A DNA stretch of 64,000 nt from Phycisphaerae bacterium (GTDB taxonomy: Bacteria > Planctomycetota > Phycisphaerae > Phycisphaerales > SM1A02), in assembly GCA_018701395.1 (NCBI GenBank), contig JABIWU010000090.1:1-64000 (forward strand), given 5' to 3'. Positions within the stretch are counted from its first letter, which is position 1. The number at the start of each line of letters is the position of its first letter. The notes under the pieces were generated by a model, which saw only the letters and a program-made list of their open reading frames with translations, did no database searches and had not been told where the DNA came from. Below, piece after piece: positions 35,459-45,022 of this stretch. The position numbers and the translations under genes are program-made.

Positions 35459-36051
35459 GAAGAACTGGCTGCTTCATTTCGAGACTTTTTAATAATCGCA
35501 ACAGTTTCTTCAACTGCAAGTTTTAAATTGTCGTTTGTTATGAAATATTCGTAAGCATTACTTTGTTTAGAAAGTTTTATTTCTTGTTGTGCTTCGCGGA
35601 ACCTTCGTTGAATAGAATCGAGATCTTCCCGGCCTCTCGCCTCAAGGCGACGCAACAATTCTTCCTCGCTTGGTGGAAGAATAAAAATACGAATGGACTC
35701 TTTCATGTTGTCTCGAATTTGCATCCCGCCTTGAACATCAATGTCAAGTAGGATGACACGACCAGCACGTAAGACATCATCCACTTGGTTACGAAGCGTT
35801 CCGTATTTATGGCAACCAAATACTTCAGCATGTTCTAAAAAAGAATCATCATCGATTTTTTTTTGGAATTCTGCCTCTGTAATGAAAAAATAATCTGTCC
35901 CATCAATTTCTTTTTCGCTTTTAGGTCTTGTCGTTGCTGAAATGCTAAAGACAGCATCAAAGGCTTCTCGTACTCGATGGACGATTGTTGTCTTTCCAAC
36001 CCCTGAAGGGCCTGAAATTACCACTAATAAACCTTGTTCTTGACCTGCCAT
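35455..36051 (-). CDS. gmk: Guanylate kinase
   Basis: A 198-residue nucleotide kinase that converts GMP to GDP. The P-loop GPSGVGKTT is at residues 14-22. The GMP-binding region has ATTRPKSEKEIDGTDYFFI, followed by the VILLDIDVQGG and IFILPPSEEELLRRL segments. Length is normal. It is divergent from der (65 bases between starts) and overlaps the unknown exported gene downstream (ATGA). The common omega-subunit gene that often follows gmk is not seen. Confidence 0.95.
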   Translation of the reverse strand: MAGQEQGLLVVISGPSGVGKTTIVHRVREAFDAVFSISATTRPKSEKEIDGTDYFFITEAEFQKKIDDDSFLEHAEVFGCHKYGTLRNQVDDVLRAGRVILLDIDVQGGMQIRDNMKESIRIFILPPSEEELLRRLEARGREDLDSIQRRFREAQQEIKLSKQSNAYEYFITNDNLKLAVEETVAIIKKSRNEAASSS

Positions 36052-36115
36052 ATGGCGATTATATCGAATGCAAGCAATCTACAGAGCTTGCTTGGTTGTT
36101 GGTACAATAGACGGA

Positions 36116-37627
36116 ATGTCTTTACCTAGAGTAGCCATTGTCGGAAGGCCAAATGTCGGCAAATCCAGTCTATTAAACCGCCTCGCAAGGCGGCGGGTAT
36201 CTATTGTTGACCCAACTCCTGGGGTCACAAGAGATCGCGTGAGCGCGGTTATTGAAATTGATCCGCCATCTAGGACACCAAAGGGTACAGAATCTCGAAT
36301 TGCTGAAATACACGATACGGGTGGATGGGGAGTGTATGTAGTCGACGGAAATCATATTGACGATGCCGGCAAAGACCTTCGAGATTTGACTGAGGACATT
36401 GAATTTCAAATTAAAGAGGCGATGCATAAGTCGGACATCATTATTTATGTCGTCGACGCGCAATCTGGCATAACCCACCTTGATGAAACGGTTGCAGAAA
36501 TGTTACGCAAATCGGGTGCTGGCGATCGAATACTCGTAGTTGCAAACAAAGTAGATTCTCGTTCTTGGGAAGCACATGGTCATGAAGCAGCAGCGCTTGG
36601 TCTGGGTGAAGCAATTTGCATCTCGTCCACAAGCGGTCATGGGATACGATATTTCACCGATATTTTGTGGGGCCGTCTCGAAGGCTTAACCGGCGAACTC
36701 GCAGACGACCCAGATATGAAACTTGCAATTATTGGCAAACGTAATGCGGGGAAATCATCTTTGACAAATGCGTTGGCGGGAGAAAATCGCGTTATCGTTT
36801 CTGAAATAGCAGGGACGACTCGCGACTCTGTCGATGTGCAGTTTGAAATAGACGGAAAATCGTTTACGGCAATTGACACCGCTGGAGTTCGGAAGCAAAA
36901 AAGTTTTGCAGACGACATCGAATACTACGCCTATCGAAGAATGATTCAATCTATTCGACGTGCTGACGTTACGTTGTTGTTAATTGACGCAACGGACCGT
37001 ATTTCGCAAGTGGATAAAAAACTGGCTATGGAATTGCAGAGGCAGTTTAAGCCAACGGTTATCGTTGTTAACAAATGGGATTTAGTAGATGATTCAGTTA
37101 GTCCAGAAGATTATCTAGATTATTTAACCAAAGAATTACGAGGTTTAGATTTTGCGCCAATTGTGTTCATTAGTGCGGCGGAAGGCAAGGGGATTGATGA
37201 TGCTGTGACAATGGCATTTAACCTAAAAACACAATCTGAACATAGAGAAACAACTGGCAAACTAAATGCAGTTATTAAAAAGATTTTGCAAGACAGAGGT
37301 CCGTCTTCAAGACTTGGAACCATTGCAAAATTGCTGTATGTTTCTCAAATTGCGGTAAAACCGCCCACAATTGCAATGGTAGTAAATGAACCTTCAATGT
37401 TTGAAGGGCAGTACGAGCGGTATTTAATGAATAGACTTCGCGAAGAACTTCCCTTTAGCGAAATTCCAATTCGATTGTTATTCACAAAACGGAAACGAAA
37501 ATCGTTACACGAACTAAAACATGGTCAAAAAGACGATACAATCTCAGAGCTATCGCGTTCAAACCCATCTTCTGGTCAGGCGGATGATGGAGCTATAAAC
37601 CTTCCTGACGACATTGAAAACCAATAA
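36116..37627 (+). CDS. der: Ribosome biogenesis GTPase Der (EngA)
   Basis: A 503-residue tandem GTPase for 50S subunit assembly. The first G domain has GRPNVGKSS near residue 10, TPGVTRDR and DTGG; the second has GKRNAGKSS near 207, GTTRDS and DTAGV. The C-terminal KH-like domain ends with RLLFTKRKRKS. The ATG at 36116 (MSLPRVAIVGRPN) fits the family; an upstream codon at 36068 would add 16 unrelated residues. A disordered tail of about 30 residues follows. Confidence 0.95.
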   Translation: MSLPRVAIVGRPNVGKSSLLNRLARRRVSIVDPTPGVTRDRVSAVIEIDPPSRTPKGTESRIAEIHDTGGWGVYVVDGNHIDDAGKDLRDLTEDIEFQIKEAMHKSDIIIYVVDAQSGITHLDETVAEMLRKSGAGDRILVVANKVDSRSWEAHGHEAAALGLGEAICISSTSGHGIRYFTDILWGRLEGLTGELADDPDMKLAIIGKRNAGKSSLTNALAGENRVIVSEIAGTTRDSVDVQFEIDGKSFTAIDTAGVRKQKSFADDIEYYAYRRMIQSIRRADVTLLLIDATDRISQVDKKLAMELQRQFKPTVIVVNKWDLVDDSVSPEDYLDYLTKELRGLDFAPIVFISAAEGKGIDDAVTMAFNLKTQSEHRETTGKLNAVIKKILQDRGPSSRLGTIAKLLYVSQIAVKPPTIAMVVNEPSMFEGQYERYLMNRLREELPFSEIPIRLLFTKRKRKSLHELKHGQKDDTISELSRSNPSSGQADDGAINLPDDIENQ

Positions 37628-37685
37628 GCAACGATTTTTCGGCTGCTTGTTGTAAAATAACGCGATAAAAATAGATTGATTCCTT

Positions 37686-38891
37686 ATGTCAAACTCCACC
37701 CCAGGCTCTATGCAAATAGTTCCATTACCAGTATTTGAGGAAGATGCAGATCCATCCAGACGAGATGCATTAACACTTGAAGAACAATTCGATAAATTAG
37801 AAGCACCAGAAACCATTGTGGTTAAATTTGGCGCACTTAAGTTAATCGGTGAGTATAAACAAGCCGGTGGCATTAAAGCTGGATGCGGATCTAAACTTGT
37901 TGCAAGAACACACCGAGGCACCGAATTAGTAGAAATGTTGACAACAACATGTTCAAACTCTGGGTGTGGCAAATCTATCAGCCGAAAAGAAATGCTCGAG
38001 TACATCGAAAATTCAGGCGGAAAGGACTTTCCGTTTCATACTAATGGTCGAGTGATCAGAATTGCAACAACAGACGATTTAAATTCAATGGACATGCTCC
38101 GAAGTACGATTGATGAAAAAATCCGAAGTGCTCGGCAGTTAGTCGAAGAACATCGGCTCTCAATGAAAATTGTTGATGTTGAGCCAATTCTTGGGGAAGA
38201 ACTTTTAACTTTTTATTATCTGAGTGAAGACAGGGTTGATTTTAGAAAGATAGTCTCTGACTTGGCATCAAAATATTCAACACGAATTGAAATGCGACAA
38301 GTTGGTACCCGCGACGAAGCGCGTTTAGTTGCAGACTATGAAAAATGCGGTCAACACTGCTGTTGCAAGGGTTTCTTGAAAGTGCTTTCTCCAGTTTCGA
38401 TGCGCACTGCAAAACAACAAAAACAAACGTTAGACCCGAAAAAGATTTCAGGTCGCTGCGGTCGATTGATGTGTTGTCTTCGGTATGAAGACCAAACGTA
38501 TCGTGAGTTGAAAAAAAACTTACCGCACAAGAAAACGCGAGTTGGCACAGCAGAAGGCCCCGGCATAGTTATCGATGGCAAAATTTTAACGCAGCTAGTT
38601 ATGGTTGAGCTTGAGAATGACAGAAGAAGAATCGCTGTGCCGATTGAAGAATTACTCGATCCAGAGACATGCCCACGTCCTTGGGAAGAAGTTGTTGATC
38701 ACAAAGAAGCTAAACCAAAAAATAATCGTAGAAAAAATCGTTCTAAAAATTCCAATAAGGACATGCCCAAGGATCAAAAACAAGACGAAAATGTTGAGGG
38801 TAATGCGGCCCCTTCGGCAACAAAGAAAAAGAGACGAAGACGAAGGCGTTCTCGCAAAAGAAACAAAAGCGAAAAGCCCGATAAGGCATAA
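37686..38891 (+). CDS. RicT/YaaT-like PSP1-domain protein
   Basis: A 401-residue protein with the PSP1 C-terminal domain (about residues 95-320) seen in RicT (YaaT), part of the iron-sulfur RicAFT complex that promotes RNase Y mRNA maturation in Firmicutes. Conserved Cys clusters are visible in EKCGQHCCCKGFL and SGRCGRLMCCLRYE, likely iron-sulfur ligands. An N-terminal extension (residues 1-90) and a strongly basic tail (KKKRRRRRRSRKRNK) flank the domain. It is followed 3 bases later by lepB. RicA and RicF genes are not visible. The exact role outside Firmicutes is unknown. Confidence 0.83.
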   Translation: MSNSTPGSMQIVPLPVFEEDADPSRRDALTLEEQFDKLEAPETIVVKFGALKLIGEYKQAGGIKAGCGSKLVARTHRGTELVEMLTTTCSNSGCGKSISRKEMLEYIENSGGKDFPFHTNGRVIRIATTDDLNSMDMLRSTIDEKIRSARQLVEEHRLSMKIVDVEPILGEELLTFYYLSEDRVDFRKIVSDLASKYSTRIEMRQVGTRDEARLVADYEKCGQHCCCKGFLKVLSPVSMRTAKQQKQTLDPKKISGRCGRLMCCLRYEDQTYRELKKNLPHKKTRVGTAEGPGIVIDGKILTQLVMVELENDRRRIAVPIEELLDPETCPRPWEEVVDHKEAKPKNNRRKNRSKNSNKDMPKDQKQDENVEGNAAPSATKKKRRRRRRSRKRNKSEKPDKA

Positions 38892-38894
38892 TGA

Positions 38895-40448
38895 ATGACA
38901 ACAAACGAAAGAAAATGTCAATCCGGAGTAATTGAAACATTGCAATCATTAATCGTTGCGTTTGTGCTTGCGATGGTTTTTCGAGGTTTTGTTGTAGAGG
39001 GTTTCGTTATTCCAACGGGTTCAATGGCACCGACGCTACTCGGTCAACATTTACTTAAACACAGCGATCAGACTGGGCAAGATTTTCCAGTTGGTTTTGA
39101 TCCAAGGCGCTCTGTATCACCGGATAAATTTTCCGATCCTCTTCTTGGCAGGAATATTCCACTTTCCATGTCAGAAGCAAAAAAGTTAGAGCCAAGGGCA
39201 GGCGATCGAGTAGTTGTTCTTAAAACACTATTTCCATTTTTTGGACCAGAAAGATTTGACGTGGTCGTTTTTAAAAACCCAACGGATACGCAGGGCCTTT
39301 CGGCAAATTACATAAAGCGTCTTATTGGGCTTCCAGGAGAGACGCTATGGATCGCAGACGGAGATATTTTTGCAAAACGCGGGGATGATGCTTTTGTGAT
39401 TCAGAGAAAACCAGAACATGTCCAACGAGCTCTCTGGATGCGAGTCTCAGATAGTGACGCAATACCAACAGACATGCTAGCGCTCTCACGGCCTTGGCGA
39501 GGTCCACCTTGGACAGGTAATCCGCAAAGTGCATGGAATTACGAAAATCGAATGTGGGTTTGCAATACTTCCGAGCCAAGTTCACTTGTTTGGGACCAAA
39601 ATAAAATACACATCGACGATTGGTCATCCTACAACATGCTCATGCCGAAACAACGACAAAAGCCCGTTTCAGATATTCGAGTGTCGGCAACAATTACACC
39701 CGAGTCAGAAAAAATCACTGCAAGTTTTACACTTCAAGCGATTGGGCATCAATTTCAATGGCTATTATCAAACGATTCAAGTTCGTTAGTAGTTCGAACT
39801 TTGAGCGGCGAACTTGTTCAAAAAGTCGAATTTGATTGTACTTGTTTTGAAAACAATATACCAACCCGTGTTGAATTTTGGCATGCTGATCAAATGATGT
39901 CGTTATATATAGATGGCGAACGAATAGGTACGCTTCTTTATAATTTCAGTCCGGAAGAACGATTGCGTTTTGCAGCGAATGTTGTAGACAGTGTTCCAAT
40001 TGAAGATATTGCAACAAGAAGTGGCAAGGATGCAAAACTGACCTTGCAATTTGATGGATCGCCGCTTGCAATTACTCGTTTGCAAGTTGATCGCGATTTG
40101 TATTATCGAAGTTCGCCTTTGCCTTCTATTGCAACGAAAAATCCAACAGCCAGCGGCAACGAATCTCTTGTTAAAGCAGGAACTCCAGCATTTGGAACAT
40201 ACCCAAAGTTGGCTGTTCTTGGAAAAGATCAGTTCATGATGGCGGGCGACAACAGCGCCTATTCTCTTGATGGCCGGTTATGGGGCAATCCTGATGAGTT
40301 TGTTGCAACTCAAATTGACGATGCGCCATTTGTAGTACATCGCAATTTACTGATCGGTAAAGCGTGGAGTGTGTATTGGCCAGCGGCACTTATTGACTTC
40401 GGTATACCGGTAATTCCAGACTTCGGACGAATCCGTTTTATTAGATAA
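38895..40448 (+). CDS. lepB: Signal peptidase I with a large insertion
   Basis: A 517-residue S26 peptidase that removes signal peptides from exported proteins. A membrane segment (residues 14-38) is followed by the catalytic Ser43 in PTGSMAPT, the basic catalytic Lys141 in YIKRLIGLPGE, and the final conserved MMAGDNSAYSLDGRLWG near residue 447. Between residues about 165 and 435 is an insertion of about 270 residues whose C-terminal part (VEFWHADQMMSLYIDGERI) resembles LamG/concanavalin-like beta domains. Usual LepB proteins are 180-330 residues long. A second membrane segment is not obvious. Confidence 0.88.
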   Translation: MTTNERKCQSGVIETLQSLIVAFVLAMVFRGFVVEGFVIPTGSMAPTLLGQHLLKHSDQTGQDFPVGFDPRRSVSPDKFSDPLLGRNIPLSMSEAKKLEPRAGDRVVVLKTLFPFFGPERFDVVVFKNPTDTQGLSANYIKRLIGLPGETLWIADGDIFAKRGDDAFVIQRKPEHVQRALWMRVSDSDAIPTDMLALSRPWRGPPWTGNPQSAWNYENRMWVCNTSEPSSLVWDQNKIHIDDWSSYNMLMPKQRQKPVSDIRVSATITPESEKITASFTLQAIGHQFQWLLSNDSSSLVVRTLSGELVQKVEFDCTCFENNIPTRVEFWHADQMMSLYIDGERIGTLLYNFSPEERLRFAANVVDSVPIEDIATRSGKDAKLTLQFDGSPLAITRLQVDRDLYYRSSPLPSIATKNPTASGNESLVKAGTPAFGTYPKLAVLGKDQFMMAGDNSAYSLDGRLWGNPDEFVATQIDDAPFVVHRNLLIGKAWSVYWPAALIDFGIPVIPDFGRIRFIR

Positions 40449-40549
40449 GCCCTAATAAACGGTTGACTAACGGGATTAACCGGCACAGCCGGTACGCTTG
40501 GCCTGCTTTGTTGTGTAGAACAGCACAGCATAAGCCGACCTAATCTCTC

Positions 40550-41566
40550 ATGGGATTACCTCAATGGCTAACACGCAGTCTTTCATCTCAACCAATCGCA
40601 GTGCATTTTGGCAGGGACATGGTTCGTATGATGCAGATAAAAGGCACGAAAGCGCGCTCATTACACAGTGCGGTTGAAGTACCAGCAATAGATAAAAATG
40701 CAATCGGAATCGCACTGAATTCTTTTAAAGGGAAACGTTGTGTTGCAAGTATCGGATGTGAAAGTGTGCTCGTACAACACATTAGAGTTCCGCTTGAAAT
40801 CGAAGACCTAGAATTACGAGAACGACTCGTGAAACACGATCTTCGTTGGGGCGATTCTGAAATACGTAAATTGTGCATAACGACTACCGGTGATTCTGGA
40901 AACCCAAAACAAGAAATACTTTGTGTTGGGATTGAGCGGGAAGTTGTACGACAGGCATTTGATGCTATTGAGTCTGCAGGAGGCGAAGTGGTTTCCGTAA
41001 CAGTTCCACTGTATGCATCTCTGCGCGCATTCGATAGTTTGTATCGTAGAGACGGCGACGAAAAAATTACTTCACTTCTCATCGATATGGACGAAGCATC
41101 CTCGATCGTAATGATTGCTCACGGTGCGAATTGCGTTTTTGCGCACCATCTTGATACTCAAATAAAAGCAGAAACGCACGAAGCAAAATGGGAAGCGACT
41201 CCTTCGCTTACTCCAATTACATTGCTTAACAACGAAAGCGAACGTCGCAATGAAAACGAACCGCGCGGATTGCAAGGAATGCAAGCTAGTGGTGGTTCTA
41301 TCGAAAAACTTCTTGAATGTGAAATTGCAAGTTGCTTGCGACATCATGATGCGTTATTTCCTAATCGCGCAGTGGACCGCATTATTTTTACTGGCGTCGG
41401 AGCAGGCAATACCGATAGTTGTGCAGCAATTGCTTCAAGTCTAGGAATCGCAGGTTTCATTGCCGACCCTTCAGCATGGATAGAGGGTGCAGAAGATTAT
41501 GCAGCAGGTCCAGCGTGGACAACAGTTGCTGGCATTTGTATGCGTTACTCGGAGAAAGCAGCATGA
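40550..41566 (+). CDS. pilM: PilM-like type IV pilus/T2SS assembly ATPase-fold protein
   Basis: A 338-residue actin-fold protein. It begins with SQPIAVHFGRDMVRMMQIKG, the PilM/GspL-like phosphate-binding entry, and has a long regulatory middle and a C-terminal FTGVGAGNTDSC segment. In pili, PilM is a cytoplasmic ring linked to PilN. A 101-base spacer (40449-40549) separates it from lepB. pilN begins inside its stop codon (ATGA), so the set pilM-pilN-pilO-pilP-like-pilB is one operon. Confidence 0.8.
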   Translation: MGLPQWLTRSLSSQPIAVHFGRDMVRMMQIKGTKARSLHSAVEVPAIDKNAIGIALNSFKGKRCVASIGCESVLVQHIRVPLEIEDLELRERLVKHDLRWGDSEIRKLCITTTGDSGNPKQEILCVGIEREVVRQAFDAIESAGGEVVSVTVPLYASLRAFDSLYRRDGDEKITSLLIDMDEASSIVMIAHGANCVFAHHLDTQIKAETHEAKWEATPSLTPITLLNNESERRNENEPRGLQGMQASGGSIEKLLECEIASCLRHHDALFPNRAVDRIIFTGVGAGNTDSCAAIASSLGIAGFIADPSAWIEGAEDYAAGPAWTTVAGICMRYSEKAA

Positions 41567-42165
41567 AGCACCCATTTGATGATTTTATTCCACACGAATG
41601 GCAAGCGCAACGAGCGGACAAGCGCGTTATTCGCATTGGCATTTTATTAGTTGCAGTTGTATCAATTGCAACAGCTGCAGCTTTTGCTACAACCTTAACT
41701 GGCTGGAGAGGCATTCTAAAAGATCGCGAAAGCGTCGCGTCTCGTTGGGATGATGCCAAGGGCCGAGTAAGTGCATATGTTAGAGTTCAGAAAGAAATAG
41801 AAGATGCAATTGATGAGACAGATGAAATCAAATATTTAGCAAACTGCATTCCTCGCTCGCTTTTGTTGTGGCAGCTTACTCAAAATTTACCAACGGGCAG
41901 TCGTCTTGATGATTTGCGTGTAGAAACAAGAAAGCGAACTGGCGAAAATGAAGAAGTCATTTTCTCTGAAAAAGTCATGGTTCTTGGCGTTGCTCCGAAT
42001 GATTCAAGCATCTCTTCTTATATAGATCAATTAGCATCATCGCCACATTTCATAAATGTTTCGTTGCTGTATGCACAACTTGATGCAGATGGACATAGTC
42101 GCAATTTCTCAATTCAAATGGAAGTTGGCGAAAAGAAACAAGTAGCAATGGAGAGTTTAGAATGA
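41563..42165 (+). CDS. pilN: PilN-like inner-membrane assembly protein
   Basis: A 200-residue bitopic membrane protein. The cytoplasmic N-terminus HPFDDFIPHEWQAQRADKR carries the PilN-like PilM-binding motif, a single membrane segment follows (residues 25-43), then a periplasmic coiled coil and a ferredoxin-like domain typical of PilN/GspL. The start is ATG 41563 (MKHPFDD), overlapping the pilM stop. Its stop overlaps the next ATG. Confidence 0.8.
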   Translation: MKHPFDDFIPHEWQAQRADKRVIRIGILLVAVVSIATAAAFATTLTGWRGILKDRESVASRWDDAKGRVSAYVRVQKEIEDAIDETDEIKYLANCIPRSLLLWQLTQNLPTGSRLDDLRVETRKRTGENEEVIFSEKVMVLGVAPNDSSISSYIDQLASSPHFINVSLLYAQLDADGHSRNFSIQMEVGEKKQVAMESLE

Positions 42166-42695
42166 ATGTCCCAACTCGATATTTGGCTTTAGTTATGTTG
42201 CTTATTGCAGTACCGGTTTCAGCTTGGGCGATTGCATATCGACCGATGAATAATGCAATGCACGGGGCAGCGAATGAAATTAAAGACCGCACAAATAAAT
42301 TAATTAATTATGATGAAGTGAATTCGCAATATAGAAAAATGAAAAATCTTTCAAAGTCTCTTTCCATTGCAAACAACAAAGCATTTGGTCGAATTCCTAC
42401 CTCCCACAATGCTGAGCAGTGGCTCGAATCGGCTTCTGAAGCGGCACTTGATTTTGGTCTCATAGTAAAGTCTGTCACAACAGCGGGTGAGCGCGAAGAA
42501 GGTAGATATAAAATTCTCCCAGTCGACTTTAATGTAAGCGGTAAATTTTTAAGTGTTTATAAATTAGTCCAACACCTAGAACAAATGCAACGGTTGACAA
42601 GAATCGATCGTATTTCAATTCGCAGGGTTGATGACGAAAATGTTGAAGCGCGAATTGTTGTAAACCTCGCATTTGGAGTCGGCGAAGAAAAATGA
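42162..42695 (+). CDS. pilO: PilO-like inner-membrane assembly protein
   Basis: A 177-residue bitopic protein with an N-terminal membrane segment (residues 8-27), a coiled-coil linker (residues 35-70) and a periplasmic domain with FNVSGKFLSVYKLVQHLEQMQR, matching PilO/GspM. It pairs with PilN in the periplasmic platform. It overlaps both neighbours by 4 bases. Confidence 0.8.
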   Translation: MNVPTRYLALVMLLIAVPVSAWAIAYRPMNNAMHGAANEIKDRTNKLINYDEVNSQYRKMKNLSKSLSIANNKAFGRIPTSHNAEQWLESASEAALDFGLIVKSVTTAGEREEGRYKILPVDFNVSGKFLSVYKLVQHLEQMQRLTRIDRISIRRVDDENVEARIVVNLAFGVGEEK

Positions 42696-43297
42696 TAAAA
42701 CTATTTGAACGTCTAATTCAAGAATACGAAGCAGCCACAGTATTTGTTGGCGCGGCAACAATCGTTGTAATTATCGAACTTTCAATGATGCGAGTGTTAG
42801 TTCCAGCCCCGGCATCTGCGGACAATTACGATGCGGGCGTTTTGATGGAGCAAGTGTATAGTGAAGATTCCGTGAATCAGACAGCATCAAAATTAATTCA
42901 GTGGACAAATAAGTCAGAATTATTTATTACTCAACAGTCAGTAACTCCAATGGCATGGCAAAAAGAGTTACAAAGTTCGTATGTATTTGGATTTGAGAAA
43001 GACAAACAAACACAGTTAATCGCTGAAGATACGACATTGCAAAATAATATTGCTGAAGTTAATTATGCAGTGTCTCAATTGCAATTGCAATCAGTAATGA
43101 CTGGTAGCAATCCGCTGGCGAATATCAATGGCGAAATTTACCGCATTGGTGATGACGTCCCAATACGGGGCGGTGAGATTGTAGTGTTAATTAAAGAATT
43201 AGGAAATGACTTCGCAATCATCGAATTGGCTGGCTGTAAAGAAATGCAGCGAACAATTTATATTTCGCGGGATATGCGAATTGCAAACGGAGAATGA
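42692..43297 (+). CDS. PilP/GspC-like inner-membrane protein
   Basis: A 201-residue protein with one membrane segment (residues 16-36) and a periplasmic part that ends in a small beta domain. LQLQSVMTGSNPLANINGEIYRIGDDV resembles the homology region of PilP and GspC, which connect the inner platform to the secretin. No lipobox is seen, which favours a GspC-like topology. Position after pilO and before the ATPase gene supports the role. Confidence 0.65.
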   Translation: MIKLFERLIQEYEAATVFVGAATIVVIIELSMMRVLVPAPASADNYDAGVLMEQVYSEDSVNQTASKLIQWTNKSELFITQQSVTPMAWQKELQSSYVFGFEKDKQTQLIAEDTTLQNNIAEVNYAVSQLQLQSVMTGSNPLANINGEIYRIGDDVPIRGGEIVVLIKELGNDFAIIELAGCKEMQRTIYISRDMRIANGE

Positions 43298-45021
43298 ATT
43301 CTATGAAACCACTTGACTCTATAAAAATACAACCGGTTGAATCTCACTCAAAAAAATTGGTAAATCTTTTAGTAGAGAGAGGATGCCTAGATGAGGATGG
43401 GCAACAATTTGTTGCTCGACTTCAACGCCAATCTCGAAATCGTTCAATCGACACCCTTTTAATGGATGCAGGTATTGACGAAGTAACAGTTCAACATGCA
43501 ATTGCCGATATTTCGAATCTTTTCTTTTCAAAAATTAGCATGGAGAACCTCGTTCCAGAGTTGCTAGAACGATTGGGTTTGGGATGGTGCAAGGAGCACA
43601 CCGTGTTGCCGATTTGCATAGAAGGCAACAGGTACATCGCATCAACATCTGTTGACGAGTTGTTTTTGACGAATGATGTACGGCTGGAGATAGGCCAAAA
43701 TGTTGGACAGATGTTGGCAACTAAAAGTGAAATACTTAGCATTATTGAGCAACTTGATAAAGATATGTATAGCGAACAAGATGACCCGGTTGATCAACAA
43801 GATGAGTTATATTCAGATGCTATAGAAGAAACAAATGGAGTAATTGATTTAGAAGAAGCGGCCTCAGATGAAGGATCATCTCCTGTTGTTCGCTTAGTTG
43901 GTGAAATGATTACACGAGCAGTTCGAGAGGATGCATCAGACGTTCATTTTGAATCGGGCGATGATGTATCACGTATGCGTTTTCGAATCGACGGTGTGTT
44001 GCATGAATTAATGCAATCGCCAAAAAGTTTACACGGGCCAGTTGTCAGCCGAATAAAAATATTGGCTAATCTTGATATCGCAGAACGCCGTCTTCCACAG
44101 GATGGCAGAATTAGAGCGACTGTTCTTGGCCGTCCGATTGACTTGCGTGTTTCAACTGTTCCAACTCCAAAAGGCGAGAAAGTAGTTATGCGATTGCTTG
44201 ATGATCGTAACATCCGCATTGGTTTAGATGAACTTGGCTTTCATCCTGAAGCGTTAGAATCATGGAAAAACGAAATTGCCTCACCGCACGGAATTATTCT
44301 TGTCACGGGTCCAACTGGTTGTGGTAAAACAACCACGCTGTATTCATCCCTTCAACAGATGGACCGTAAGCGATTAAATATTTCAACGGTTGAGGATCCT
44401 GTTGAGTACGAGCTCTCGGGTATTACACAGATACAAGTACATGACAAAATAGATATGACTTTTTCACGTACACTTCGTGCTCTTTTAAGACAAGACCCTG
44501 ATGTGATTTTGCTTGGTGAAATTCGCGATATGGAAACTGCAAGCGTTGCAATTCAAGCAGCGATGACAGGCCACCTTGTGCTTTCTACACTGCATACAAA
44601 CGATGCTCCAAGTTCATTGACACGTTTGATTAATATTGGCATTGAACCATTCCTTGTTGCCTCTGCAGTAAACGGGGTTCTTGCACAGCGGCTTGCTCGG
44701 CGTGTTTGCCCAAAGTGTGTAACGATGCGTGCGCCAACCGAAAAAGAATCCAAACTTATAGCTGGTTACGAATGTGAACTAGTTCCGCACGCAGTTGGTT
44801 GCTCAGCTTGTCGAGGCAGTGGTTATTCTGGTCGTCTTGGTGTGTATGAGTTACTAACCATGGACGATGAATTGCGCGATGCGATTGCGAGTAATCCAAC
44901 AATAACTTCGTTTAGAAATCTCGCCATAAAACGAGGCATGAAAAATTTACGTCATGATGGATTCGCAAAAGTTGTTGATGGCTTGACTACCTTCGATGAA
45001 ATACTACGACTGACTGCATGA
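43294..45021 (+). CDS. Type IV pilus/T2SS assembly ATPase (PilB/GspE)
   Basis: A 575-residue hexameric motor ATPase. The N-terminal MshEN-like domain (residues 15-150) is followed by an acidic linker, the N2 domain, Walker A GPTGCGKTT near residue 338, the Asp box, Walker B VILLGEIRD near 405 and the His box THLHTND-type segment (LSTLHTNDAPSS). A zinc tetra-Cys motif is present (RVCPKCVTM and GCSACRGSG), typical of PilB/GspE and absent in PilT. It is the last gene of the pil operon. No pilC, pilT or secretin gene is nearby. Confidence 0.9.
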   Translation: MNSMKPLDSIKIQPVESHSKKLVNLLVERGCLDEDGQQFVARLQRQSRNRSIDTLLMDAGIDEVTVQHAIADISNLFFSKISMENLVPELLERLGLGWCKEHTVLPICIEGNRYIASTSVDELFLTNDVRLEIGQNVGQMLATKSEILSIIEQLDKDMYSEQDDPVDQQDELYSDAIEETNGVIDLEEAASDEGSSPVVRLVGEMITRAVREDASDVHFESGDDVSRMRFRIDGVLHELMQSPKSLHGPVVSRIKILANLDIAERRLPQDGRIRATVLGRPIDLRVSTVPTPKGEKVVMRLLDDRNIRIGLDELGFHPEALESWKNEIASPHGIILVTGPTGCGKTTTLYSSLQQMDRKRLNISTVEDPVEYELSGITQIQVHDKIDMTFSRTLRALLRQDPDVILLGEIRDMETASVAIQAAMTGHLVLSTLHTNDAPSSLTRLINIGIEPFLVASAVNGVLAQRLARRVCPKCVTMRAPTEKESKLIAGYECELVPHAVGCSACRGSGYSGRLGVYELLTMDDELRDAIASNPTITSFRNLAIKRGMKNLRHDGFAKVVDGLTTFDEILRLTA

Positions 45022-45022
45022 T

